A DNA stretch of 53,976 nt, taken from Martensiomyces pterosporus (taxonomy: Eukaryota; Kickxellomycota; Kickxellomycetes; Kickxellales; Kickxellaceae). Of the stretch, positions 9,637 to 19,261 are shown piece after piece; positions within the stretch are counted from its first letter, which is position 1; the number at the start of each line of letters is the position of its first letter. Both the position numbers and the translations under genes were made by a program. The stretch is taken from assembly GCA_025201845.1 (NCBI GenBank), contig MU603956.1, positions 38,911-92,886 on the forward strand, given 5' to 3'. The notes under the pieces were generated by a model. The model was not told the origin of the DNA, did no database searches, and worked only from the letters and a program-made list of their open reading frames with translations.

Positions 9637-9830
9637 CAGTTCTGGTGGCATGCAAAGTGCTGCTTGTTCAAAGAGGACTGCTCGCACTATTGCGCAAAAA
9701 TTATAATAGTAAAAGCCAAACAGGAGGGATTAGCAGTTCTGGTGGCATGCAAAGTGCTGCTTGTTCAAAGAGGACTGCTCGCACTATTGCGCAAAAATTA
9801 TAATAGTAAAAGCCAAACAGGAGGGATTAG
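9637..9830. repeat. Perfect 97-bp tandem duplication at the thymidylate kinase stop codon
   Basis: Units 9637-9733 and 9734-9830 are identical base for base. The right-hand unit contains the kinase stop codon (9827-9829) and 93 bp of its 3' flank. Perfect identity points to a very recent event or to an assembly duplicate. Kinase coding sequence upstream of the stop is unaffected. Confidence 0.97.
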
Positions 9831-10453
9831 ACCCAGAGTTTTCCAAGCGGGGCGGGATCCTTCTCATGCCGCTTAATCGCCGTGCTCGTCAGCGCCAGAA
9901 TCTGCCTGTGGATCTCGTCGGCATCCTTGTTAGCATCCACAATTGACCAGTTGCCCTCCATCATAGCAAAGAACTTTGCGCGCACCTCGATCTGGAATTC
10001 CCTCTTCTCGTACACCTCCTCGCCGAAGCCCTCTCTCTTGGCCGCATCGTCCGGGTGGATATCCAAGAAGAACACTCTGTCGGGGGCAATCAATCCCACA
10101 TCTGGGGCCTTACACCACTTGAAGTTCAGATGCTTGGCAGCGGAGAACGCCACGCCCGAGAACGCATACCGGTCAACCACCAGTGTGGTCCCGCTCTCCA
10201 GCTCCGACCGCATCCACTCCATGGCCTCCCACCGGTTGGCTGAAAACAGAAGGTGGATGGCCTCGTCGCTGAGCTTTGTCGTTTGCGTCAGGTATCCGTT
10301 GATCATCTGCCCTATGGTGGTTGTGCGGTCAGGGAACTTGACTAGCTTGGCTTTGATCCCTTGTGCGTTGAGGGAGTCGACCAGGCGGGTGGTCTGCGTG
10401 GTCTTGCCGCTGCGGTCGCAGCCCTCGAGTAGAATAAACAGCCCCCTGGTCAT
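9827..10453 (-). CDS. CDC8: Thymidylate (dTMP) kinase
   Basis: From the ATG at 10451-10453 the product is 208 residues, the normal eukaryotic size. It phosphorylates dTMP to dTDP with ATP, an essential step of dTTP synthesis. The P-loop G-C-D-R-S-G-K-T-T-Q is at residues 11-20, the eukaryotic signature with Asp-Arg inside the loop. The V-V-D-R-Y motif before FSGVAFSAAK matches the DR[Y/H] element of the family. The frame stays open 68 codons further up, but that upstream ATG (10655-10657) lies inside a TATATA box (10655-10663), so it is unlikely to be in the mRNA. Shares a divergent promoter region with the F-box-like gene. Confidence 0.95.
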   Translation of the reverse strand: MTRGLFILLEGCDRSGKTTQTTRLVDSLNAQGIKAKLVKFPDRTTTIGQMINGYLTQTTKLSDEAIHLLFSANRWEAMEWMRSELESGTTLVVDRYAFSGVAFSAAKHLNFKWCKAPDVGLIAPDRVFFLDIHPDDAAKREGFGEEVYEKREFQIEVRAKFFAMMEGNWSIVDANKDADEIHRQILALTSTAIKRHEKDPAPLGKLWV

Positions 10454-10654
10454 TCTTGCAAATGCGCGTGCACCAGTCGCCTTCAATTTCAAGCACTTTT
10501 TCGGCTGGGTGGAAGCAGAACAGGCTGAAAGAAAAAAGTAAACAAAGCGAAGAGAGGCAGGCACACTCCACAGCCTGCTGCTAGCAAGACGTAGGCACTG
10601 CTTTGTGTTTAAAAGGCGAATCAGCTGAGCCGAGCCAATGAGCTGGCAGCTGCT

Positions 10655-10663
10655 CATATATAC
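10655..10663 (-). promoter_or_regulatory. TATA box, thymidylate kinase promoter
   Basis: GTATATATG read on the minus strand, about 200 bp upstream of the kinase start. A CCAAT on the plus strand at 10635-10639 may serve the divergent F-box-like gene. Confidence 0.4.
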
Positions 10664-10818
10664 ATCGATGTGTGTGTAGCTGCTGCGCCCTTGGAAAGTG
10701 CCTTTGTTCGCTCATTTTGACAGCCGCTCGAGTTCAAAACAGCAGATACCCATTTCTCTCCTCTGCACCCACATCACATGCAACATTATACCTTACTCTT
10801 TCTTGGCAATAAACAGCA

Positions 10819-12462
10819 ATGTCGAGCTATTCGGACCTGCCTTTACACGTACTACGCAGGATATTTGCATGCTTTTACCATGAGCTAGAGGAGCCGGATA
10901 CCACCCTTACCTTTAGAAAACGTCTGCCCCTTGCTGCAGTTTGCCATATTTGGAGGGAACTCACACTGCAGTATGTATATAGTACAGCGCATTTTGAGCT
11001 CCACAAGAATGACGCTGATGCGGGCTCTGAGACGCAGCAGCCAAAGTATAAGTACGTATCAAATATTGGTCTGATCTCGCGCCATTACAACAATTCCGTC
11101 AAATGCATGGTAGTAAGGTCACTTGCAACCACTCTTGATTTTTCGAGTATGATTCATACCCTCGATACTCTTGGATTCAGCTCAGTGTATTGGCCAAAGG
11201 TTGCCTTATTGGAAATTTGGGGGTTCCTTCAGAACGAGACTGCCTCTAATGATGTCCCTGATTCTAAGAGTAGCGATATGCTTGCAACATGGGTGGCAGA
11301 GTACTTTGTACGGCATATGCCAAACATACTGCACCTGTCGCTTCGTCCCCTTGAATCCCCTCGTACCATTTCACAACTCATGTTTAATAAGCTGGCCAAC
11401 TCGTATATGGGCCAGCTGCGCTCGCTCATCACTTACTTTGTGCCAATTTTATTCGATAGGCATTCGTTTTCGTCTGGCCTTACAAAATTGAATATCCAGA
11501 TGAGCTCTGAAGCCACTTACCAACTCCCAAAGATGCTCGCATCGTCGCTACAAATCTTGATTCTACACAACATCCCGCACACATTCTCTTGGAGCTCGTT
11601 TATTACCGACATACGTGGACATGCTATATTCACTAATTTGCGTGAATTCGAGCTTGATTTTGCACAACCCCTTGATGACCTGCAAGAATCTACGGATGCC
11701 GGCAGGCGTAAGGGATCGGGTATTGTTACATTTGACACCAACGGCCGCCAGTTTCATTTCCCAACGCTGGAATCATTGACAATAATTCATAGTCCATATA
11801 ACAACAGCACTCTTTATTCAATGTTTGCTGAGTCGCCTCAACAGTCAGTTGAAATCCGCTGCTCCCTCAAGTCATTGGACTATATTGATACGCGCATTCT
11901 TTCGAATGCATCGAATATCGGCATTGACATTGATGACTTTACATCTTCTAGCTATGACGACTTTATCCTCACTTCGCGCAGATTGCTCAGCTGCACTTCC
12001 GCCGTGAAAAATGCCGAGTTGTGGATAAATAAAGGAGACTACTGTATGGTCGTGCCTGAGCGTATCAGCTGGATCAATCTTGAAACCCTCCATATCGGTG
12101 CCAATATATATTTCTCCTCAGCTATTAAGATTGTCACCCAACTGCCCAAATTGCACGACCTTTATGTATGGAATATCCTAAACTATAGCGATGATGATGA
12201 CATCCGTCTCCAGGCTGTGCTCAGTGAGGATTCATCATTTGTAGCACCACTCAACACCAGTATCAAGACTCTATGGATAAGTGGGAATAGCGACGACACG
12301 AAAAATACCAGCCTAGGCGTAATATGCTATCTTGTTCTACTAATTGGGTCATTGGAAAGCCTAAATATACCCGGGAAGCATGTTCCTGGCATCAAAGACT
12401 TCATTTCCAACTATACGAAGAACTTTCCACATCTACTAAGCATAGATGTAAACCAGTATTGA
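10819..12462 (+). CDS. F-box-like / leucine-rich-repeat-like protein
   Basis: Single exon, 547 residues. The N-terminus (YSDLPLHVLRRIFACF...) fits an F-box helix pair: Leu-Pro followed by an I-F helix, then a conserved block with LPLAAVCHIWRELTLQYVY where the Trp closes the fold. The rest is made of irregular hydrophobic repeats of the kind seen in F-box/LRR proteins (I-x-x-L-x-x-L, L-x-x-L-x-I). By family logic it would recruit a substrate to an SCF ubiquitin ligase through Skp1, but the substrate is unknown. This style is expanded in Kickxellales genomes (my recollection, not checked). Base composition is more A/T-rich than the neighbouring genes, which suits a fast-evolving family. Confidence 0.7.
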   Translation: MSSYSDLPLHVLRRIFACFYHELEEPDTTLTFRKRLPLAAVCHIWRELTLQYVYSTAHFELHKNDADAGSETQQPKYKYVSNIGLISRHYNNSVKCMVVRSLATTLDFSSMIHTLDTLGFSSVYWPKVALLEIWGFLQNETASNDVPDSKSSDMLATWVAEYFVRHMPNILHLSLRPLESPRTISQLMFNKLANSYMGQLRSLITYFVPILFDRHSFSSGLTKLNIQMSSEATYQLPKMLASSLQILILHNIPHTFSWSSFITDIRGHAIFTNLREFELDFAQPLDDLQESTDAGRRKGSGIVTFDTNGRQFHFPTLESLTIIHSPYNNSTLYSMFAESPQQSVEIRCSLKSLDYIDTRILSNASNIGIDIDDFTSSSYDDFILTSRRLLSCTSAVKNAELWINKGDYCMVVPERISWINLETLHIGANIYFSSAIKIVTQLPKLHDLYVWNILNYSDDDDIRLQAVLSEDSSFVAPLNTSIKTLWISGNSDDTKNTSLGVICYLVLLIGSLESLNIPGKHVPGIKDFISNYTKNFPHLLSIDVNQY

Positions 12463-12744
12463 TGTAGCTCTTGTATTATAACTTTCAGTGTACTAGTCTC
12501 GGCTCCATCATCATCATCCAGTGTACTAGTCCCTCCAGCTTCATCGCAAAAAAGAGCCCTGCTACCAATTTGAGAGCACTGTTTTCTGCCAATCTTTTCC
12601 AGCAACTTTTTTTCATTCGTTTTACACTATATTGGTGCCATGCCTCGCACCCATGCTGCACACATGAATCGGTCGAAAGTGGTAAACAGGCTAGTGTAGT
12701 TGAAACAAGAACAGGACGATGCGCAGCTCATGTGGCCCACGCCT

Positions 12745-12894
12745 CTAGAAGAAGAACGGCGACCTCTTGCATGGCCCCAAGTGCTGTATAAGCGTCTTCT
12801 CCTTTGCAAAATACCGGCTGCAATATGGGCACACGACATATACAGGTATCGCCTGAAGTGCACGACGACGTTTTCTGCGGTGCCTGTCCATCAT
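12745..12894 (-). CDS. Tiny basic C2HC zinc-finger protein (candidate)
   Basis: An intact 49-codon frame starts with ATG ATG (12889-12894) and stops at 12745-12747. It holds a basic patch R-H-R-R-K-R-R-R, then one finger with exact classical spacing C-x2-C-x3-F-x5-L-x2-H-x3-C (CPYCSRYFAKEKTLIQHLGPC, abridged as C-P-Y-C ... H-L-G-P-C). A TATATAAA box lies 125 bp upstream on the same strand (13019-13026), a spacing seen at other genes here. The finger pattern is unlikely by chance. It could be a complete micro-protein that binds DNA or protein, the last exon of a longer gene (open pieces continue upstream to an ATG at 13098-13100, but frameshifted and with a stop), or a relic. Confidence 0.4.
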   Translation of the reverse strand: MMDRHRRKRRRALQAIPVYVVCPYCSRYFAKEKTLIQHLGPCKRSPFFF

Positions 12895-13018
12895 CAACGT
12901 TTTCTGACGTTCAACGTAGAGAGAGAGTTGGTTTAACTAATGCTGGCGTGCAGCCGATTGAAAAGCGTAGGCAAAAGGTGCGTTTGCCACCACCACTGCC
13001 TTGCAGTGAAACTCCAGG

Positions 13019-13026
13019 TTTATATA
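13019..13026 (-). promoter_or_regulatory. TATA box (TATATAAA) upstream of the C2HC finger frame
   Basis: Read on the minus strand as TATATAAA, 125 bp before the candidate zinc-finger start. It supports that frame being transcribed on its own. Confidence 0.35.
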
Positions 13027-13167
13027 CTCGCTCCCAAACGAATCAATGGCTTCCACTCGTAGAGATCAAAAGCAAAAGAAAACACATCGCTGTTAGCCAT
13101 CGGCAAGTTATATGATATTCGATTATATAATATTCGTACATGAGCGATCTTCAGGCCCCCCTCCCCT

Positions 13168-16053
13168 TCAGAGCAGAATAATCTCCTTCTTCATCGGCAG
13201 CCAAAACGTCGGCAAGTTGCCAACCAAGTACGGGTGTTCGTAGACTGCCAACCCCTGGTCCAGCACGCCATCCAGCAACGAAACAGGCGACTGCTCGAAA
13301 TCCGTAAACTCATCGGGCTCGATTTTGCCCGCCCTCTGGTCCCTTCCCAGCATCAGCTCTGCTCTCATTCCAGCCGCATAGTCACCGCCACTGTCCTCAA
13401 AGGTCGTGCTAAATCTCGGCGACACACCGTTCATCGCCACTGACGCTGACGAATTCGGCAAGTGCAGGCTACCTCCCAGCTCTCCGCTTTCAACGTCGTC
13501 AATATTCAAGCTGTAGCACCGATCCAGGTCACGGAATATCGACGGCGTGCGCTGCGGGTTGATATATATCTTGCTAAACACCAGCGCCCAAATGTGGCTC
13601 ACACGAACCCTCAGTGCCTCGTACATGCGGCTGAACACCCCGCTGTATTCTGTATCCAGAGCATCCAACAGAGCGCCGAATGGCGAAGGCACATGCGGGC
13701 GTGGCAGCAAGTAGTCAGTCGATGTTGCGTGGCTAGGCGCTTCTGTGTACTCGGCGCCGTCACTAGCCTGGCTGCTCTGCTGCGGCGCCGCAGTGTTACC
13801 CAACTCTGCTGTTGCGGGTGGCGAGGAATGCATCTGAGACGCAGTAGATGCGTATCCAGCGCTCTGGTGGGCAGACCAGAGATCAGCAGGCAGGAACTTT
13901 GCGTTCTGGTAAAACTGCCTCGACACAAACGCCAGCAGGTAGCCGTTAACCCACAGCAAGGGGAGCAGCAGCGCCACATACCCAAAAGCGCCGCGCAGCG
14001 CGCACAGACCGATGATCAGCACATAGTAGTTCCACAGACTGCCTGCCAGCAGCTTCAGAACTGGGATAATAAAGGCGCCAGCAGTCTCAAACTGTCTCGA
14101 GTACACATAGTACACGAGGTACTTTGTGACAACATATGCGATCATGTAGTACAGCGCAGCCAGCACAAAGATCAGCGGTGCAAGCGACGAGTACGTAGCC
14201 ATGATGACAAATATCAGCATCGGCTGCGGCAAAATGAACGCCCAGTCGATATAGTTTGGCCTCAGAGCATCAGCGAACTGTCTGGGTGTGCGGCACACCA
14301 TACGGCGGAACACGGCGAGTGAAATCGACCCCAGCTGCAGTAGCTGGATGGGGTAGTACCCCAGACCGTACAGGATGATGTAGTCCATAAAGAACGGCGC
14401 AACTTTGGGCAGGTTGGTTGCAAACATCTTTGGGATCTCCGCAGGGTTATCGATCCACTTCTCGTAGTCACGGAAGATGGTGCTCGACACCTGGAACGTC
14501 AATAGGACGTTGGTGAACAGGAAGAGGAAGTACCGCCGGAGCACCGACGACTGTATTTCGGACCGACTCTGGATCCCTGACAGCCCAGCGATCCAGCTCA
14601 GAATATACGGCACACATGCGTTCACCAGCGAAAGCGTGAATGCTGGAATGGTGTACCGGAGCAGGCCGTTCAGCCACTTGTTCTTGTTCGCCAGCTCCGC
14701 CAGTCTTGGAAAGTACTCTTCTAGAGAATCTATGCTCACCAGCGTCGACAGGAGCGATGCCATGGCCACCCAATAGACGACTATGAGGAAGTAGGCGGAC
14801 AGCGACAGTGCGCCGCGAGTCAGCCGTGACGACAGCGGCAGCGTTATGTTATCCCAGAAGATATCGCGTGCCTCGGGTGCAAGCTCTGTGCGCAGCTGGA
14901 AGGGCTGTGAGTACGAAAACGACTGCGCCGAGAGATGAGCCGACGCAGCATCAGCAAACGTCACAAATCCAACAGTCGAGCTTCTATCACGTTTTCCGTC
15001 GTACGAGGCAAACCACTCGTGACGCACCTTCTGAATGACTCCGTCAGTGTGGTGGAATCTGGCAAGCAGCTGCTCCATCTTGCCAATCATCCGCTCCAGC
15101 TTCCTGGCGCCTCCCTCAGTCTTGAGCCTAGGTATGGACCACTGCCTCAGCAACTGCCACGCCTCATCCCGATCGCTACCCTCCCCGTGCGCCGTCAACA
15201 AGCGATATAGCAGCTCGCGATCATACCCCTCGGCCTGGCACGGGTTGCCCAGGATCGCTGTGGCGTGCTCCTCGATCATGCGCAGCAGCTTTGCTCGCCT
15301 GCGAACCAGCACGCCGACTCTTGCAATCCTTGGCACAATCTCGACAGACACCACTTCGCCCAGCCCGCCCCTCTCGAAATGCCGCTTCAAAGCCTGCTCC
15401 GTTGCCAGCTCCTCCGGAATGCCTGTGACCATGATGGACCTGGCTGGCCTTGTATTCCTCACACGCAGCAGATAGTGCCAGCGCAGCGAAATAGCCTGAT
15501 ACGCAAACCTCGCAAAGTAAAAGTACACCAGGGCCGTAAACACATACGCAAACGCAAAGTGCACGACCAGCGGCCTCTCCGATCCCATGGCAGCCTCAAT
15601 AACCGAGTCGTACAGCGTCCACTTTTGCTTGTCACTTCCCTTTGCCGCTGAATGGTCATCTGTGTCCAGCATGATTTTTAGCGGGACCAAAATGCACAGC
15701 CCGATAATGGACCCGGCGACCGCCAAGGCGCTCAGCATTTTAAACAGGCGCAGCACCAGAAGGGCATCCAGCCCAACGCTGTACATTATGTCAAAGTCCT
15801 TTGCGTGAAGCGTCATGGATATCCACCCCAGCAGTGTCTTGCCCATGCGCGCTGGCGCGGCATACAGCAGGCGTGCCCGGGGTGCGTAAACGTCAGGCCA
15901 CCGGAACCGAAGCAAGCAGAATGCCAAGAATGCCGCGCCGCCGATTAGCAGCGAGAAAACTGACTGTGTTAATAGGTCGCTCGCATGCATCATTGCATCT
16001 CTGATTGGGTTCGAAGGGTCCCCAGACGCCAGCTCGCTTGCCAGCTCATTCAT
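13168..16053 (-). CDS. OSCA/TMEM63/CSC1-type (DUF221) mechanosensitive cation channel
   Basis: Single exon, 961 residues. Domain order matches the family: an N-terminal late-exocytosis-type region with three helices (about residues 30-200), a cytosolic RRM-like region (about 205-400, beginning at the TRPARSIMVTGIPEEL segment, typical of the family), and the DUF221 seven-helix core (about 410-700). Family members are osmo- or mechanosensitive calcium-permeable channels (OSCA1, TMEM63, yeast Csc1) and fungal Rsn1/Phm7 relatives with links to secretion. The C-terminal 230 residues are polar and variable. The start at 16053 is the first in-frame ATG. Function is by family; ion selectivity and membrane are not readable here. 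Confidence 0.92.
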   Translation of the reverse strand: MNELASELASGDPSNPIRDAMMHASDLLTQSVFSLLIGGAAFLAFCLLRFRWPDVYAPRARLLYAAPARMGKTLLGWISMTLHAKDFDIMYSVGLDALLVLRLFKMLSALAVAGSIIGLCILVPLKIMLDTDDHSAAKGSDKQKWTLYDSVIEAAMGSERPLVVHFAFAYVFTALVYFYFARFAYQAISLRWHYLLRVRNTRPARSIMVTGIPEELATEQALKRHFERGGLGEVVSVEIVPRIARVGVLVRRRAKLLRMIEEHATAILGNPCQAEGYDRELLYRLLTAHGEGSDRDEAWQLLRQWSIPRLKTEGGARKLERMIGKMEQLLARFHHTDGVIQKVRHEWFASYDGKRDRSSTVGFVTFADAASAHLSAQSFSYSQPFQLRTELAPEARDIFWDNITLPLSSRLTRGALSLSAYFLIVVYWVAMASLLSTLVSIDSLEEYFPRLAELANKNKWLNGLLRYTIPAFTLSLVNACVPYILSWIAGLSGIQSRSEIQSSVLRRYFLFLFTNVLLTFQVSSTIFRDYEKWIDNPAEIPKMFATNLPKVAPFFMDYIILYGLGYYPIQLLQLGSISLAVFRRMVCRTPRQFADALRPNYIDWAFILPQPMLIFVIMATYSSLAPLIFVLAALYYMIAYVVTKYLVYYVYSRQFETAGAFIIPVLKLLAGSLWNYYVLIIGLCALRGAFGYVALLLPLLWVNGYLLAFVSRQFYQNAKFLPADLWSAHQSAGYASTASQMHSSPPATAELGNTAAPQQSSQASDGAEYTEAPSHATSTDYLLPRPHVPSPFGALLDALDTEYSGVFSRMYEALRVRVSHIWALVFSKIYINPQRTPSIFRDLDRCYSLNIDDVESGELGGSLHLPNSSASVAMNGVSPRFSTTFEDSGGDYAAGMRAELMLGRDQRAGKIEPDEFTDFEQSPVSLLDGVLDQGLAVYEHPYLVGNLPTFWLPMKKEIILL

Positions 16054-16940
16054 AATTTGGAATATAAATCAGAAGCGTGCTTATACAATAAGTATAGAAA
16101 TATGTTTGAGGGGAGTGAATTGCACGAGACAGAAAAGAGCGAAGGCAGCTGGCAAGCTGCGTCTCAGCCTGTTTTTCTTTCGCAGGCACATCCACATGCC
16201 CACACCTGTCTCCTCTTGCCTGTCGATGGTTTTTACCGGTGACGTCATGGCCGCACGTGCTGCATTCAAGCAGGGAGAGGCTGGAGCATGCTTCATGGTG
16301 ATGGATGAATCCATGTATTTCCAGTAGACTTGACCGGAAGGCGAGAAGCCACATCACCAGAGCAGCAGGAAGCAAAGCACCCCAATACACAACCGGTTGT
16401 TTGTATGCCAAGCGCGGGTATTTGTTTGCGTCGACCCCTACACTTGGGACCCTGGCTGTTGGCTCCTGATGGCCTATTGGAAAGCACATCGACTTGACCA
16501 CGGCATGCTGTCCACAGGATATGAACTGAGTAGCTGGTCATCTACCCACGCTGCAGTAGAAAAATGTACGACCCAGGTCCTGTACATGCCAGCTGCTCCC
16601 TGATTCTCCAGGCGAGGCAAGCTGGCTCTATGCTCCGAGATGAAATCGCGCACGTCGTTGACAAATGGATTCGGGGCACTCAGTTCCCCACGCAGCGGAA
16701 TGCGCAGGATCAGAGAGCAAAGGACGCCAACATGCCCAAACGCGCTTTCTCGCAGCGTATACTTTGTTGCATTCTGTCGCAGGGTCAATGTGGAGAAAGC
16801 CAAATGTATTTCCAGGGTTGTGCTGAGGGGTAATGGCCACAACAAAAGGAGTCCAAAGCCGCTAATCAAGTCAACACTAAAAGGAGCACAATAACTAGCG
16901 CCTAAACAGCCTCCCTAGTATTCAAAAGCTCGAACGCGAT
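16054..16940 (-). other. Coding-like stretch without a clear gene model
   Basis: No complete gene. On the minus strand a frame open from about 16920 to 16474 reads like protein (hydrophobic FGLLLLWPLPLS, then SAPNPFVNDVRDFISEHR) but has no early ATG. A second minus frame (16501-16046) holds one convincing membrane helix (VVYWGALLPAALVMWLLAF) followed by C-S-T-C-G-H and a later C-G-H, like half a zinc ribbon. They may be exons of one unrecognised membrane protein, or a relic. I could not find a splice pair joining them. Confidence 0.3.
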
Positions 16941-17946
16941 TTACTTCTTGCTCTTCTTGGGGACATCCTCAACAGAGAGACCTATGTGGACATGGAGACA
17001 AAAAGCAAACGTCCATATTAGTCGAGCGGCCGTGGCATTGTTTGTGCACAGATCAACAAGAGACATGCCGCGTACTGGCGCTACTTACCTGGGGGAAGGG
17101 ACTGGCGGAGCTTGAGAGCCTTCTGGGCGTCAGCGACCGACAGAGTGTAAAGGTAGCGCGAGCAGCGAACCTTGAACTTGACAACCTTGCCGTTCTTCTT
17201 GACACGGACACCCTGGGCGTCCTTGCGGCGGGTAACCTCGAGGAAGTTCTTAATGTCCTGGATTTGCTTGGCCTAATTTGGTGGAATTGAGAGAGCAGGG
17301 GTGTGGCGGTAGCTGTTAGTAAATGCGCTCTGGCTGTCGCGTTGCATGCGTCGCTTTCACATCAAGAGTGCCGCCTTCTCCAAATGGGTCCGTGGTTGCG
17401 CCAGAGTAGTCAGTCAGAAGGAGCGCTGTGATGGCTCCTCGGTTTGGAGCGGCTGGAGGGATGGGGCTGTCTCTACGCGTCCAAGCGGCTGTTGTGGCTG
17501 CTCGCACCGCTCAATCCGCGGATAGACAAACTCGAGCCTTCAGCGAATGCCAAAGTCTCCAGGACTGTTCTACACGCGTTCCAATTTCAAGGCCACCATA
17601 TTCCGTGCCATTCACTCGCCAGACCAGCAGCCGCCTCTCCTGATTGCCTCGAATTGCAATGCAAATCCAAGCCAAGCTGTGGCCCTTTCGCTGAATTTGA
17701 AGTGTCAATCCGAAAAGCAAATCCCGTGACGGAATTTCACCCAACGCAATACGTGCTGTCTGTGGTGCCATTACAATGGATGCGTGCGTCCTGCGATCCA
17801 AAGCCGCATCCGCCGTGCATATTCCCTCCATCCGCATCCATCCATCCAAAGCCCTCGCTCGTTCGCTCTGCCTGTTCTACTACTCTGGCGCATCCATCGC
17901 ACCCGGCACTCGTGCGCTACGAGCAGAATACGGCGAAATTTACCAT
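16941..17946 (-). CDS. RPL38: 60S ribosomal protein eL38, three exons
   Basis: Exon 3 is 16941-16981 and exon 2 is 17089-17272; intron 2 (16982-17088) has GTAAGT...CATAG ends. The protein reads [19 protein letters not shown]... [13 protein letters not shown]... [20 protein letters not shown], about 75 residues, the size of eL38 (70-80) and matching it throughout. A stop lies just upstream of GCC AAG, so an intron (acceptor AATTAG, 17273-17274) must separate the start. The best first exon is ATG alone at 17944-17946 before GTAAAT, giving a 671-bp intron. A rival is ATG before GTGAGC at 18148-18150. A telobox-like AACCCTA at about 17994-18000, known from ribosomal protein promoters, sits about 50 bp upstream of the first and favours it. 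Exons 2 and 3 are firm, exon 1 tentative. Confidence 0.88.
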
Positions 17947-18250
17947 TGCGACAAAATATATCCTGCAAAATACTGGAGGTGCGAAAGAGGAATTAACCCT
18001 AGTATACCAATGGCCTGCGCTAGTTTTCCGCAAACGCCGCGAACAGCGGCAGTGATGGAAGACCTGCCTGCTCACGCGCCCTGGAAACCACAGGCTACAG
18101 ATCGGCTCGAACGGCTCGATGGCAGTCACGTGAAATATTCGGCTCACCATCAACATGTCGAGTGGCAGCATTTCCTGAACACCATTTATAAATAGCTCTG
18201 CAGTGCGCACCTTGTTTGCATGTTGAGGCAGCCTGAAGACGGTCTGATTA
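17947..18250 (-). promoter_or_regulatory. eL38 promoter region with telobox-like element
   Basis: Reading the minus strand, an AGGGTTAA element (plus strand TTAACCCTAG near 17994-18003) is followed by a pyrimidine-rich TCCTCTTTCGC tract just before the proposed start. A TATA-like CTATTTATAAATGG lies farther up at 18184-18197. The 120-codon minus-strand frame across this region (17917-18279) is not supported by any domain. Confidence 0.4.
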
Positions 18251-19261
18251 TTACACAAGCAGGGAGAGAAGTGTGCCAATGGAGATGAGGAGAAGTGCTT
18301 GGCTGCTACCTGAAGCGCAAATCGAGGCTGCTGTGGACGTCCTGATGCCAGGCGTCTTTGACACGGTCACATTAGTGGCAGATATGTCGCTCGCAGTCAG
18401 GTTGGCAGTCTTGGCTATCCAGCCAAGGTAGGGCGAGATTCTGGTGTATACTCCGCTGCCGCCGGCTTTGCCACACTCGCCGTCTGGGTTGGCGTCGTTT
18501 ACAACACCGTAGCTGGTGACGGCGAGCTGCGCATACCCGTCGCCATTGTCCAGTGGCGTGACTATTGGGCCGCCGCTGTCGCCTTCGCAAGTGTCGATTC
18601 CGCCGGTTCCATCAGTGCAGATCTGCGTCGCTTGGTGGAAATTTCCATCCTGCTTTCTGCAATAATCAGGCGTGCCGGGGAACAAGTTGACCTCCATGAG
18701 CTGCGTGGCCAGCGACTGGTTGTTGTGGATGTCAGTGAGGCCAAACCCTGCAGCAGCCATTGGAGTGGTGGTGTAGGTGTCTCCCGAATAGATCTTGATC
18801 GGCTTGGCGACGCTGTCGGGAACAGTCTCATTCAGGAAGAACAATGCAATGTCGTTGCCGAACGGCCAGCTGTTATACTCTGGGTGAACAACGTAGCTCT
18901 CCACCGAGTAGCCTTCAAAGTCCACGTCGAAGCGAGGAACGTTTGCGCCAAACATTATCTTGTACTCGTATGGGCGGTAGCTGATAAACTTGTTCACCTG
19001 GGTGCAGTGAGCTGCAGTCAGGACGACGCTGGGGGCAATGAGGGTGCCTGTGCACACGCCTCCGTCGTAGTCCTCGCTCAGTGCCCGGAGATACGCGACA
19101 TATCCAAACTGGTCGCTGGGTGCCTGAAAGCCGCCGATAATGCGTGGCACCGGGCCTAGCTCGCCCGCTGCGGGCACTGTAGGGGCGGCGGCAGCGGCAG
19201 GGGCTGTGGCCACAGCGGCCCACCCAGCGGCCAAAGCACTGGAGAGTGACAAAATGTGCAT
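18251..19261 (-). CDS. Trypsin-like serine protease, secreted, probable GPI anchor (paralog 1)
   Basis: Single exon, 336 residues. A signal peptide (about residues 1-25) is followed by a short propeptide ending R40, then the mature N-terminus IIGG. The S1 triad is complete: His85 in TAAHC, Asp137 in NDIALFFL, Ser229 in GDSGGP. Asp223, six residues before the Ser, occupies the trypsin Asp189 position and predicts cleavage after Lys or Arg. The C-terminus is hydrophobic (ALLLISIGTLLSLLV) after a small-residue stretch, as in GPI-anchored proteins; its linker is shorter than in the other two copies. Tandem with two paralogs on the same strand. Likely acts outside the cell or on the wall in nutrition or host interaction; which one is not shown. 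Confidence 0.93.
   Translation of the reverse strand: MHILSLSSALAAGWAAVATAPAAAAAPTVPAAGELGPVPRIIGGFQAPSDQFGYVAYLRALSEDYDGGVCTGTLIAPSVVLTAAHCTQVNKFISYRPYEYKIMFGANVPRFDVDFEGYSVESYVVHPEYNSWPFGNDIALFFLNETVPDSVAKPIKIYSGDTYTTTPMAAAGFGLTDIHNNQSLATQLMEVNLFPGTPDYCRKQDGNFHQATQICTDGTGGIDTCEGDSGGPIVTPLDNGDGYAQLAVTSYGVVNDANPDGECGKAGGSGVYTRISPYLGWIAKTANLTASDISATNVTVSKTPGIRTSTAASICASGSSQALLLISIGTLLSLLV

Noticed and set aside
10454..10657. 68-codon N-terminal extension of thymidylate kinase resembling a mitochondrial presequence
   Set aside because: Its ATG lies inside the TATATA box at 10655-10663, so it would not be in the mRNA; the 208-residue start matches family length.
17444..18055. 203-residue plus-strand frame in the eL38 first intron/promoter
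   Set aside because: It begins at TTG, has no domain, and is antisense to the eL38 promoter and intron.
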